64,000 nt of DNA. Origin: Bolinopsis microptera. Its lineage: Eukaryota; Ctenophora; Tentaculata; Lobata; Bolinopsidae. Position numbers and translations under genes: made by a program. The notes under the pieces are model-generated. The model ran no database searches, was not told the DNA's origin, and saw only the letters and a list, made by a program, of their open reading frames with translations. Within the stretch, counting starts at the first letter, position 1; each line of letters begins with the position of its first letter. Location of the stretch: contig NC_087081.1 in NCBI RefSeq assembly GCF_026151205.1, positions 8,675,246-8,739,245 of the forward strand, read 5' to 3'. Shown piece after piece: positions 12,501-19,546 of the stretch.

Positions 12501-15500
12501 GTGTGACGGCGAAGGTTAGTCCTCTAGTCGAAAATGTGGGGAGAACAGCGACTCTTCAAGTTTACGTGGACGTGGAAACATATATGAACCCATTAGATAC
12601 CAAGGTTATTTTTCATCATTTGTATTATGTGAATTTAGTAGAACTGACTTTTTAAATTATTTTAAATATGATCTGCTTCGTTACTCTTCACAATTTTAAT
12701 AATTTTAACAGGAACGCGCAAAATCATTTTAGATAAGAAAATGTCATAGCGTTAATGCTTTTATGGCGCGCGCTCATATATATATGCATGGTGCCGGTGC
12801 ACTGCACTAGAAGATGCCATCTTGCTTTGTACATTTTAATCGTGTAGCCAATTTGGGTTCGTCCAGCTTCTCCATTTCAGTTAACTTGGAGTAGAAGCGA
12901 TGGCAATTTAATTGACTCCCGAGTTTCTTATCAAGACAATATGAGAAAACTTGTCATCTATAACACTGAAGTAAGTTAATCCTACTTCTTACCTTTTGCG
13001 CTAGGCTTTGAGGGCACAACACTCCAAATCGATTGATTTCGACTATCTTCAAACGCACTGTTAACAATAACTACATTAGTATTTTGTGCCGAAATAACTT
13101 AGTTTCAACCTCGATAACAGGAGGCAGACGCTGGTACGTACATCATTAGAGCTTCAAATCCAGAGTTCAACATCAGGGAAACTTCCATCTTATTGAAAAT
13201 AACCAGTTAGTTCTTTAGTACTTCTCCCAGTTAATCACCTCCTCGTGAGTTTATTTGATGTACTCCTTCTTGTGATCCCTATTAGTGTTACCGGACAAAT
13301 ATGACCTTTTGATTCTAATTTCTCACCTTCATGTTTATTTCAATCCCAAGCAGAAAATCCAGTTTTGTCGTCCCCTACTATGAAACAGACTTCTCTTGTG
13401 GGCAGCGCAGCGCGTCTTCTTGTGAGTACTTGTGTTCTTGTGTTATTTTGTGTTCTTGTGTTCTTGTGAGTACTTGTGTTCTTGTGAGTACTTGTGTTCT
13501 TGTGAGTACTTGCGTTCTTGTGAGTACTTGTGTTCTTGTGAGTACTTGTGTTCTTCTGAGTACTTGTGTTCTTGTGAGTACTTGTGTTCTTGTGAGTACT
13601 TGTGTTCTTGTGAGTACTTGTGTTCTTTTGAGTACTTGTGTTCTTGTGAGTACTTGTGTTCTTGTGAGTTCTTGTGTTCTTGTGAGTACTTGTGTTCTTG
13701 TGAGTACTTGTGTTCTTGTGAGTACTTGTGTTCTTGTTGCTTATTCTCATCTGTAAAATTACGGTTCACTAAAATTCTCATCACAAAACACAGTATTAGT
13801 ATTCGAACTTTTTATTTAGAATTAAAACAAGTCCTTCATAATATGGACTATGGGGCCAGGGTGTGAACTGGCTACACCTGGTTAAAGCACTTGCATCCCA
13901 TTACATAATACCCAATAAATGTTACAGATCTGTAGTGTTGTAATTAATTTATGATAGTATCATAATAGAAACTGTGCAGGTAGTGGCAGATGCATTGCCC
14001 AGACCGGACCCTTCCCAGATTAGATGGACTCGAAACAACTCCATGGTTGTCATGACTACCGTGTCCAGTGATGGGATGTCCCTCATTCTCTCTGATGTTC
14101 AACCCACACATACTGGAGTTTACAGGTTTCCAGATTGGTTTTCAGATTGGTATGGGGATTAGCAATGGACATCTTGATTTGGAGAATTTCCATAGCTGTC
14201 GACTGCCTAATTTGGAAACTTTAATCGAGGAAATGATATTAGGTTACAGGGTCATAACGATGTCTATTTATTTCAGGTTCCAGTATCTGAACAGTCTTAT
14301 TGATATGACTCTTGTTGTTCAGCGTGAGTTAATGGAAATCTTCATATGGACCTGAATAATGAATTGCGTGGCAGAATAAAATCTTTGTTTCGCAGTCGTA
14401 TCACTTTTATGTTCCCAGAATAATACCCCCAGTTGTCCTCAATATATTTGCCTCTACCTTACATACTGTTGCACACTGTTACAAACTGTTACACACTATT
14501 ACACACTGTTACACAATGTTACACACTGTTACACACTGTTACACACTGTTACACACTGTTACACACTGTTACACACTGTTACACACTGTTACACGCTTAT
14601 ACTAAACTTCTTCCCCACAGAACCTCCGCACATCTTTAGAGCAAGTAAAGTTCAACAAACTGTTGCTGTGTTCGGGGAGGCTAGTTTCGTCTGTAGTTTT
14701 ACAGGTTAGTTTATAAAACATGGGGCACCAAATTGGCGTGAACACGTGATTCTAGCACTGTTTAATTTTCTTATAAAAGATAAGGTTTAATTACCGTCCA
14801 TATGTACGAAAGGTTTATAAATATAAAATGTTTCCTTGTGCTTGAAGTTTGATATGGAAATCTTACAGGTTACCCGTTTCCAACTGTAAGGTGGTATCAG
14901 GGATACAATGAACTGTTGAACAGTAACACTCGTTATGAAATATCTCCTGATCTTACAGTTCTCAAGATTCGTAACGTTCAGGTTCGCTAACCTTCTCAAT
15001 CTTAATAACACCAACGGTCATAGACTAGAATTATACTTACTGATTACTGAACCTGATTCTAACCTACCAAATGGCAAGTATTTACATCTGATTTGGTTAA
15101 TATCTGCAGGGTAAACCGCAGTAATGAAAAAACCTGTTATCTCGATATTAATTACCAGGGAATCAATTGAACTGTATTGTATATAATATCATATATACTA
15201 TATATAGTATCTTTCTGAAACTCTTCATTTTGTTATTTTTACTGAATTTCGACTAACAACAATAACTTTCACCTGGTTAAATTCTAGACTCATGCCCCTC
15301 AGAGATCGGACAGTACAGCTCAATACCGGTGCGAGATTACAAACGATGCAGGATCTGACTCGGCTACTTTCCAGCTTACCGTCACTACCCTTCCTGTTAT
15401 CACAGCTCTGCAGAGCGTGATTGAGGTGAGCACACTGGTGACGTCACGTGATGTTGTAGACTGTAGTGACGTCACGTGATGTTGTAGACTGTAGTGAAGT

Positions 15501-17826
15501 CACGTGATGTTTTAGTGACGTCACGTGATGTTGTGATGATGTCACGTGATGTTAAGGTGATATGTATAAATGTTTTTCCCCTTTTACTATCCGAATACCA
15601 ACTTGTCACTGACAACACTACAGATCGAATCTGAAGGAGAACGAGTAGTCCTACAAGTAGCGATATCCGGAGGTAACCCAACTCTGGACCTCACATGGAC
15701 AACCCCCAGGGGACTGGATATCTTCGTGTCTTCTGGTGACTCTTTTTTTTCTTTTCTTTTTTCTTTTTTTCTTCTATCGATTCTAACTTATTAGTCTTTT
15801 AATTTAATCCTAGTCATGTCCTTTCTTCGTTTACAGTATGAAACTTATGCAGGAAGGTTGAAAAGAACTGTCTTACTGTCATGAAGATGTAACTAGGTGA
15901 GACTGAGCTGATAGTCGTGCGCGGCGGGTCTACTTACCTGTAGTCTACAGGTAAGTAGACCCGCCGGTCTCGCCTAGTTACATCTTCATGACAGTAATAA
16001 TTCAACTTTTAAATATAAAGGCTGATTTGACTCACATCGTTGATGTAAAAGTGTAAATATTAAACGGTTTTATTTTCCTCACTACATTTATTTAATTGAA
16101 CGACAGGCCGGTTCAGTTTAAGTAACATGAATCGAAGGTTGACGATATCTGACACGCGGTATCAGGACGCGGGTACTTACACGTGCAAACTGTACAGTGG
16201 CTCTGACACTGTTAGTCAGACTGTAACACTCCGCAAACCAGGTTAGTTGTTAGATTATGGCACGTGACACGTGGGTTTTAACACGTGAAAAGTGCTTTTT
16301 AACACATGACACGTGGGTTTTAACACGTGGCACGTGCGTTTTGTTGATAATGCAGCTTGGCCGGTTTATGCTTTAATTGGTATTACTGTCTGTTTTGTGT
16401 TCATGTTGGACAATGAGTGGTTATATCTAACACATATATATGTGACACATCACATGACATCAAGTCACGTGATTAAAGAAGGCCCTCAACTCTCATATAT
16501 GTTCGACTATTTCAGATACCATGCCGACTGTAACTGTTTTAAACAGTGTGACAGTGATCGCTGGCTCTACTGCCACATTCCGCGCATATTACACGGTTTG
16601 TTCTCTTTCATCTTTGTTGAGATGACGTCATCATGACGTCACGGGACTTTATGATGATGAATATCATCCGCTAGAACAACTGTTAAATTAGTTTATACGT
16701 TATATCGATAACTGGAGTAAATACTTACAGCAATGTGGTAAAATACTCTAGTACATTAGCAGCCGGCAAGACACTCTCACGATGTTATATCTTAGGGTTC
16801 AGTAACAAGTGTTCAGTTTCACGATGTTATATTTTAGGGTTCAATAACAAGTGTTCAGTTTCACGATGTTATATTTTAGGGTTCAGTAACAAGTGTTCAG
16901 TTTCACGATGTTATATTTTAGGGTTCAATAACAAGTGTTCAGTTTCACGATGTTATATTTTAGGGTTCAGTAACAAATGTTCAGTTTCACGATGTTATAT
17001 TTTAGGGTTCAATAACAAGTGTTCAGTTTCACGATGTTATATTTTAGGGTTCAGTCACAAGTGTTCAGTTTCACGATGTTATATTTTAGGGTTCAGTAAC
17101 AAGTGTTCAGTGGTTTAAAGACAGTACCACCCTGAACTCCAACTACAAATATCAGAGTTCTTCCTATACAGTGAGTACTGATCGAGACTCGTGGGTTCAT
17201 CGAACAGCGAACAATTCAATCTTAAATTGAACGCATGAACTAGATCATGCAGAAATACATTAGTGCAGTTCCTTTGTTAATTAAACTTCTGTAGAATTTA
17301 AGATATGAAATTGTGCAAGAACTCAACTTGTATTGAATTTGACAAGTTCAGTCATGTTTCGATCACGTGTCACATTACATGATCACGTAAGGTTTTTGGA
17401 AGGTACGGAATCGCATTATTTACAAAATATTACCGCACTTACAAGTTGCCTCTGATATACAGTTGAAAAGAATTTATGTTCTGTTAGGTTTAACTCTCGA
17501 AGTAAACGTTTGATATAGTAATACCAAATTTCGAGAGTTATGCAACACATCTATTATCTGATATCTGGACTGCAGTTGTAACAAACTTGTAATTTAACAA
17601 AGAAAATAAGAGCTAAAAATAGCTGGTTGCTCTTTCATAAATAATCAAAAGATGTTTAAAACCGTACCAATGTTTCGTGAACACCCTGTATGTGATTAAT
17701 TAATTGATTAATCATCACAGGAGACACAAGAACTAACAGTGAACAATGCCCAATTCTCAGACTCAGGACAATACACCCTTACTATATCTACCTTTGTTCC
17801 TTCTGTCTCTGCTTCTGCTTCTTTAG
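438..17826 (+). CDS. Multi-Ig-domain protein, 20 spliced exons, partial at both ends
   Basis: Exons read by eye: 438-507, 730-864, 4424-4503, 11308-11451, 11786-11865, 12176-12285, 12492-12604, 12881-12970, 13121-13205, 13351-13421, 13980-14125, 14277-14323, 14621-14704, 14869-14981, 15288-15425, 15624-15735, 16107-16241, 16516-16595, 17090-17170, 17721-17826. All junctions are AG/GT, the phases agree at every join, and the total of 2020 nt gives about 673 residues without a stop. The product is a chain of about seven Ig domains plus part of an eighth. Most carry the strand-C Trp (e.g. ISWSRDG, VSWYFG, LTWSRSDG, IRWTRN, VRWYQG, VQWFKD) and an F-strand D-x-G-x-Y-like motif. A typical domain is split over three exons, with a phase-1 intron at each domain border. 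No signal peptide, membrane segment or start is in view. Extracellular adhesion or recognition is the usual role of such chains (family knowledge); the actual function is unknown. Exon identity is strong; the number of transcripts is inference. Confidence 0.85.
730..864 (+). CDS. Ig gene exon 2: domain 1, strands A-C
   Basis: Phase 1 to phase 1. Begins with an IPQLKN linker, then VLVQQGGQARFSVDI (B strand without the usual Cys) and ISWSRDG with the conserved Trp. The donor is GTGAGT. Confidence 0.85.
1735..1870. repeat. 21-bp minisatellite in Ig intron
   Basis: Six to seven copies of a 21-bp unit with core ATAGTTTAGATCCGTTA, varying between C and G at one site. A shorter run of a unit with core AATGAACAATGATATTGAT (three copies) lies just before it at about 1244-1305. 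Neither is close to a splice site. Confidence 0.85.
3321..4423 (+). repeat. 44 x 25-bp array built from the 3' splice site
   Basis: The unit contains TTTCCTCTACCCAG|GATATAA, i.e. a polypyrimidine tract followed by CAG. The CAG recurs every 25 bp from 3321 to 4421, exactly 44 periods. The 45th CAG (4421-4423) is the acceptor of the Ig exon at 4424. Copies differ by rare point changes (ATAAACTTT, CATCTACC, GGGTATAA, CTGCCC, CCACCC). Reading from any upstream copy into the exon would give a stop or a frameshift. Confidence 0.95.
4424..4503 (+). CDS. Ig gene exon 3: domain 1, strands C'-E
   Basis: Joined to exon 2 it reads ...SRDG-DEIQEYDTRYQFLDN, then KTLKILSTDL, the typical C' to E strand segment. 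Its acceptor CAG is the last, 45th, copy of the 25-bp splice-site repeat just upstream. It ends in phase 0 at CTG|GTACGT. Confidence 0.85.
5235..5645. repeat. 21-bp minisatellite in Ig intron
   Basis: About 19 copies of a 21-bp unit with core GAATATAGTCTCTATAGTC. The unit length is a multiple of three and lacks stops in some frames, so long spurious open frames exist on both strands (IVSIVLN / TIETIFR repeats). I do not regard these as genes. Confidence 0.92.
6220..6857 (-). CDS. GT43-like gene exon 3: catalytic domain
   Basis: Begins after CCTCAG; the first bases complete an Asp codon and the frame EESKTPLYIITPIYTRP follows. The whole GT43 fold is in this exon and ends at the stop at 6220. 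It lacks the acidic DDD triplet and catalytic Glu of active relatives. Confidence 0.85.
6220..10336 (-). CDS. GT43 beta-1,3-glucuronosyltransferase-like gene, three exons, nested in an Ig-gene intron
   Basis: Joined exons 10336-10223, 9869-9734 and 6857-6220 give about 295 residues with consistent phases (0, then 1). The N-terminus MRLVLQGLFLLSLQLLCSG is a signal peptide or signal-anchor, as expected for a Golgi type II enzyme. A Cys-rich stem follows (about residues 20-83). The GT43 domain starts with LYIITPIYTRPTQLAEL and WIVVEQYG, then NGLRNTAL, VVHFANTDRVYS, FEKMRQVKRVGIWP, and a VSLLIDQLVGSVEEIE C-terminus. Family members transfer glucuronic acid from UDP-GlcA to galactose in proteoglycan or HNK-1 type linkers. 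Two features are odd. The metal-binding Asp-Asp-Asp has become Asn-Thr-Asp, and the Glu before Ser-Ser-Leu-Leu that acts as base in characterised enzymes has become Ala. Catalysis is therefore doubtful. It is slightly shorter than usual (about 330). It lies wholly inside the Ig intron 4504-11307 on the other strand. Confidence 0.8.
6905..9548. mobile_element. piggyBac-like non-autonomous foldback element
   Basis: Terminal inverted repeats CCCATTAGGGACGA / TCGTCCCTAATGGG. The right side abuts TTAA (9549-9552) and the left TTGA (6901-6904), matching the TTAA target and CCC..GGG ends of the piggyBac class. Long inverted arms (about 7227-7823 and 8830-9412) contain repeated GGGTCG(N)CGACCC-type palindromes. 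The unique centre (about 7830-8830) has no intact transposase. A short open frame at 8190-8447 (DGYIYSSVKKDKEK... PRNNEAA) faintly recalls a FLYWCH finger; I do not claim it. C-run and G-run tracts flank it. Confidence 0.72.
9734..9869 (-). CDS. GT43-like gene exon 2: stem region
   Basis: Begins after TTTCCAG in phase 0 (PVLLENCTITDSDKR...) and ends ...CGYTCEAEQGT in phase 1 at ACAG|GTAAGT. Five Cys in about 45 residues and one N-x-T site (NCT). Confidence 0.75.
9994..10205. repeat. 15-bp minisatellite in GT43-like intron 1
   Basis: About 14 copies of a 15-bp unit with core CAAGCAGGTTCAGAA, filling most of intron 1. On the minus strand the array starts about 18 bases after the donor of exon 1. 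The period is a multiple of three and creates long artefact frames on both strands. Confidence 0.92.
10223..10336 (-). CDS. GT43-like gene exon 1: start and signal-anchor
   Basis: The ATG at 10336 is chosen because a hydrophobic leader follows at once. 38 codons end ...CREGGYQ in phase 0 at CAG|GTTATT, a weak donor. The frame is open further upstream, so a longer N-terminus is possible but less likely. Confidence 0.65.
10738..11264 (+). other. Unrecognised open frames between the GT43-like start and Ig exon 4
   Basis: Two plus-strand frames: 10763-10957 (ends ...AVAEDLPRQFICTEIVAAL) and 11055-11264 (VEDLKDLLMASMKNTIALTD...). Both have protein-like composition but no family I recognise and no clear splice pairing. 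A C-run at 11058-11071 separates the second from a better upstream frame (CEKLEVQEQGDIKYPCP). They may be decayed exons or chance. The region lies about 400 bp upstream of the GT43-like start, in antisense. Confidence 0.25.
11308..11451 (+). CDS. Ig gene exon 4: domain 1 end and domain 2 start
   Basis: Phase 0 to phase 0. SEEGGYSVEARNNNGSS is the F-G hairpin of domain 1, with Val where Cys is expected. APVVYNVVAP...LLQGET opens domain 2. It continues exon 3 directly across a 6.8-kb intron. Confidence 0.85.
11679..11785 (+). repeat. 9-bp array ending in the acceptor of Ig exon 5
   Basis: Alternating TATTCAAAC / TATTCATAC units. The last ones (TATTCGCAC, TATTTGCAC, TATTCAG) run without a break into the acceptor CAG at 11783-11785, so the 3' splice site itself is a variant repeat unit. 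Confidence 0.9.
11786..11865 (+). CDS. Ig gene exon 5: domain 2, strands B-C
   Basis: VTLYCSVGGNPVPKVSWYFG carries the B-strand Cys and strand-C Trp of a canonical I-set-like domain. The acceptor sits at the end of a 9-bp tandem array. It ends in phase 2 at ACGAG|GTAAGT. Confidence 0.88.
12176..12285 (+). CDS. Ig gene exon 6: domain 2, strands E-G
   Basis: VVLSNVTSRDSGNYECRGSN is a textbook E-F segment with the second Cys. Phase 2 in, phase 1 out at AGAG|GTACTG. The coding sequence itself contains the GTGACGTCACGTGAT palindromic string that recurs in nearby introns. Confidence 0.88.
12492..12604 (+). CDS. Ig gene exon 7: domain 3, strands A-B
   Basis: GTPRVTAKVSPLVENVGRTA leads into TLQVYVDVETYM. 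This is an Ig A-B segment without Cys. Phase 1 in, phase 0 out at ACCAAG|GTTATT. Confidence 0.8.
12881..12970 (+). CDS. Ig gene exon 8: domain 3, strands C-E
   Basis: LTWSRSDGNLIDSRVSYQDN then MRKLVIYNTE. It has strand-C Trp and an E strand, phase 0 at both ends, a strong polypyrimidine acceptor and a GTAAGT donor. Confidence 0.87.
13121..13205 (+). CDS. Ig gene exon 9: domain 3, strands F-G
   Basis: EADAGTYIIRASNPEFNIRE shows the D-A-G-x-Y motif with Ile-Arg in place of the Cys. Phase 0 in, phase 1 out at ACCA|GTTAGT. Confidence 0.85.
13351..13421 (+). CDS. Ig gene exon 10: domain 4, strands A-B
   Basis: Reads ENPVLSSPTMKQTSLVGSAA and then RLL, an Ig A-B segment without Cys. The acceptor used is CCCAAG|CA; the next AG gives an in-frame stop. 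The donor GTGAGTAC is the first of a long tandem series of the same signal. Confidence 0.75.
13422..13735 (+). repeat. 18-bp array of 5' splice-site copies after Ig exon 10
   Basis: Unit core GTGAGTACTTGTGTTCTT. The true donor is GTGAGTAC at 13422. The same GTGAGT recurs at 13466 and then every 18 bp to 13718, except for CTGAGT at 13556 and TTGAGT at 13628. The first interval is 44 bp, so use of any later donor would shift the frame of the next exon. The 18-bp period also makes long artefact frames in several registers. Confidence 0.95.
13980..14125 (+). CDS. Ig gene exon 11: domain 4, strands B-F
   Basis: VVADALPRPDPSQIRWTRNN has strand-C Trp. LILSDVQPTHTGVYR is the E-F segment, with Arg-Phe where Cys is usual. 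Phase 0 in, phase 2 out. Confidence 0.87.
14277..14323 (+). CDS. Ig gene exon 12: domain 4, strand G
   Basis: A small exon reading FQYLNSLIDMTLVVQ. It is supported by matching phases (2 in, 1 out), a TTTATTTCAG acceptor and a GTGAGT donor. Confidence 0.7.
14460..14594 (+). repeat. 10-bp array before Ig exon 13
   Basis: About 13 copies of ACACACTGTT with single variants, ending about 26 bases before the acceptor CCCCACAG at 14613-14620, in the branch-point zone of this intron. Confidence 0.9.
14621..14704 (+). CDS. Ig gene exon 13: domain 5, strands A-B
   Basis: QPPHIFRASKVQQTVAVFGE then ASFVCSFTG, with B-strand Cys. Phase 1 to phase 1. The acceptor CCCCACAG lies about 25 bp beyond a 10-bp tandem array. 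Confidence 0.87.
14869..14981 (+). CDS. Ig gene exon 14: domain 5, strands C-E
   Basis: GYPFPTVRWYQGYNELLNSN continues to LTVLKIRNVQ. Classic strand-C Trp and E strand. Phase 1 in, phase 0 out. Confidence 0.88.
15288..15425 (+). CDS. Ig gene exon 15: domain 5 end and domain 6 start
   Basis: STAQYRCEITNDAGSDSATF is the F-G hairpin with Cys. LPVITALQSVIE starts domain 6. Phase 0 at both ends. The donor GTGAGC runs directly into a CRE-like tandem array. Confidence 0.87.
15426..15550 (+). repeat. CRE/E-box-containing tandem array after Ig exon 15
   Basis: Starts with the donor GTGAGC and continues with four to five units containing GTGACGTCACGTGATGTT (CRE palindrome TGACGTCA joined to CACGTG), spaced about 20-28 bp. 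Whether this binds bZIP or bHLH factors cannot be told from sequence alone. Confidence 0.8.
15624..15735 (+). CDS. Ig gene exon 16: domain 6, strands B-C
   Basis: IESEGERVVLQVAISGGNPT then LDLTWTTPRG. No B-strand Cys; strand-C Trp present. Phase 0 in, phase 1 out. Confidence 0.85.
15873..15997. mobile_element. 125-bp hairpin MITE-like insert
   Basis: Left TTACTGTCATGAAGATGTAA and right TTACATCTTCATGACAGTAA are exact inverted copies, and the centre continues as a palindrome around CTGTAGTCTACAG. It carries the 5' splice consensus CAG|GTAAGTA within an Ig intron. No open frame. Confidence 0.7.
16107..16241 (+). CDS. Ig gene exon 17: domain 6, strands D-G
   Basis: RRLTISDTRYQDAGTYTCKL is a full E-F segment with Cys; TVSQTVTLRKPG is strand G. 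Phase 1 to phase 1. Confidence 0.88.
16258..16336. repeat. CACGTG-rich short tandem repeat
   Basis: About four degenerate units of AACACGTG(G/A)CACGTGxGTTTT just downstream of Ig exon 17, giving a dense cluster of E-box-type CACGTG palindromes. Confidence 0.7.
16516..16595 (+). CDS. Ig gene exon 18: domain 7, strands A-B
   Basis: TMPTVTVLNSVTVIAGSTAT then FRAYYT. An Ig A-B segment without Cys. Phase 1 in, phase 0 out. Confidence 0.83.
16775..17110 (+). repeat. 8 x 42-bp array duplicating the acceptor and start of Ig exon 19
   Basis: Each unit contains GATGTTATATTTTAG (acceptor) followed by GGTTCAGTAACAAGTGTTCAG (exon start). Potential exon starts fall at 16796 and every 42 bp to 17090, exactly seven periods. 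Neighbouring units alternate between GTTCAGTAAC and GTTCAATAAC for most of the array, an 84-bp higher-order repeat. Starting at any upstream copy reads into TTT-TAG, a stop, in the exon frame. Confidence 0.95.
17090..17170 (+). CDS. Ig gene exon 19: domain 7, strands C-D
   Basis: GSVTSVQWFKDSTTLNSNYK has strand-C Trp. The first 21 bases of this exon and its acceptor are the last of eight 42-bp tandem copies. Phase 0 at both ends; GTGAGT donor. Confidence 0.85.
17721..17826 (+). CDS. Ig gene exon 20: domain 7, strands E-G
   Basis: ETQELTVNNAQFSDSGQYTL has the D-S-G-x-Y motif without Cys. Phase 0 in, phase 1 out at TTAG|GTTTGT. The next exon is not nearby; compatible Ig exons reappear at 53.6 and 60.0 kb. 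Confidence 0.85.
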
Positions 17827-18190
17827 GTTTGTTTACCATTTTATCCACGAATCTTTAAATTATTTTCTTGCAATTTTGGTATGTATGTTTCATGTATGTG
17901 TCAGGTTTGTTTCAGGTATGTTTGTATTTTTGATATCTATCAAATTTTTTAATTTTTTAATTAAATTTTTAATTCACTCAAGACTATTTGTGAATACAAA
18001 TAGTATTTAATCCTTGATCAACTCTGTGTAATCTAAATGAGAGCTGATTGAAAAAAAAATTGAGAACCGATGTCCAGTTCCACCCCCCAGCTTATGGTGC
18101 TACTCAGTGGCTCGCGCTGAAAAGCGCCCCCCTTTTGTATTGGCGCCCGCTCCCTTTTTGGCGCCCCTCCCTAAAATTGAACAAATTATT
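17827..18190. other. Spacer without gene
   Basis: Intron or intergenic sequence after the last contiguous Ig exon. T-rich stretch, then a GC-rich patch with repeated GGCGCC around 18120-18170. No coding signal seen. Confidence 0.6.
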
Positions 18191-18292
18191 TTAAACATTA
18201 TTTGAGAGTTCAAATACGTTAAGTTCAATGTTGTAGATCACCGCTTGAGCAGCAGCAATGAGAGCTGCGGTTCCAACCAGGATCTTTATCAT
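18191..18292 (-). pseudogene. Truncated PLAT-family copy (leader only)
   Basis: ATG at 18292 opens MIKILVGTAALIAAAQAVIY, clearly paralogous to the leader of the intact gene at 20775 and to the copy at 22.7 kb, then NIELNVFELSNNV and a stop. The PLAT domain is absent; sequence beyond is unrelated. The 5' flank (TTTCTAGATG before the start) is shared with the paralogues. Confidence 0.7.
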
Positions 18293-18461
18293 CTAGAAAT
18301 TATGAGAACAAGAACAAACAATTTAAGAGTTCAAATCATGTTCTCAACGGTCAGGAATGTTTATAATTAAGGTATTCCTCAAGACCAGAGCATGTTTCTC
18401 GTGCCTTTTTCTATGTGATCCGTTTGCTCGAGTCAAATCACCAGATGCCACGTGTCAACTT

Positions 18462-19538
18462 GGCTGACGGACAACTAGGAACCTTTCAATTTTACCTAGT
18501 TAACTAATTAACATGCAAGCTTGGGAAATCTAATCAGCTCCGACAACTAGGAACCAATCATTACATATCCCCGACAACTAGGAACCTCTGGAGATACTTT
18601 AAACATTCAGGTGTCCACCGATTTCACAGCTGTGCTGTATATATTTCTGCACTCATTAATTAAAAGTGCAACACCCAGTCGATCGATATGGTAATCAGTG
18701 ATCACCTGCTGCTCCCTAATAGCACGGAAGTACTCTTGCACGGTCGGCTTGGGTCGATTCACCCTGGATTTAAATCCACGATGAAAACCCTCGACCATGT
18801 TAGAGGTCCGGGGAAACTCCGGATCCTCCAACGTGTTGGAATAGTGATTCCAGAACGTCAAAGGAAACTTGGGAGGAACCCTTTCCTCACTGTCGACAGT
18901 TACTGACCCAAGGTAGGTTTTCTCGAAATAATTTACCACAACCATTAACTGAGGATAGTTAGCTTGGATGTAGTATGTTATTTGGTAGAACACCTCCTCA
19001 ACATCAGCAACTGGGACAAAGGCGAGAAACACAACCAGCCTTGCGGCTCTAGCAAACTTCTTATCAGAATTTCTCTATGGAGAAAGCAGGCATGTTGAAT
19101 TGAAACCGATACTCTTCATGTTCACGTTTCAGTATATATACCAGAAGTGCGGTTGTATATTAACAGCTATCAACTCTCGCACTTGTGATTTTATGTCTCG
19201 TATCACTCCCATTGCATGCTCGGCTCACATCCTTGGATACGAGAACCAGCCCCTTTCGGACCCAGCTCACATCCTTGGATACGAGAACCAGCCCCTTTCG
19301 GACCCGGCTCACGTCCGTAATGTGAACACATACCGAGAGCTCAAACACTTCTTAATATACTTCATAATACACAGCTACTTACTAAACTGTCATGTGAACC
19401 CTACCCAGGTTCTTGGTTGTCCGGCTGTTAGGATGGTTATAATATGGATCACATCACAAATGATACGTCACTGATTGGGCCATGTGATGTGATACCTGTG
19501 GGAGGCCGAAATGAAAGGTTCCTAGTTGTCGGTCACCG
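18462..19538 (-). mobile_element. MULE-type DNA transposon remnant with 8-bp target duplication
   Basis: Terminal inverted repeats share GACAACTAGGAACCTTTCA. Flanking direct repeats GTCAACTT are at 18454-18461 and 19539-19546. The paralogous flank near 22.85 kb has one uninterrupted CCAACTT at this point, i.e. the empty site. It encodes the C-terminal part of a MULE transposase on the minus strand. It contains two extra internal GACAACTAGGAACC copies near the left end and a duplicated 39-bp segment at 19225-19305. Confidence 0.8.
18607..19080 (-). pseudogene. MULE transposase C-terminal fragment
   Basis: Reads KFARAARLVVFLAFVPVADV, later PPKFPLTFWNHYSNTLEDPE, RTSNMVEGFHRGFKSRV and a helical C-terminus. 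The W-N-x-Y ... RTxNxVEGFH pattern is typical of MULE transposases found widely in animals and plants. The upstream DDE half is missing (stop codon just before the fragment), so the element is not autonomous. Confidence 0.75.
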
Positions 19539-19546
19539 GTCAACTT

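Noticed and set aside
13331-13866. Four long Cys/Ser- or Lys/Thr/His-rich frames over the donor array
   Set aside because: Artefacts of the 18-bp repeat. The real coding part is the short Ig exon at 13351-13421 in a different frame.
16735-17118. 127-codon frame with CYILGFSNKCSVSR repeats
   Set aside because: The 42-bp repeat is a multiple of three. The true exon uses another frame, starting at 17090.
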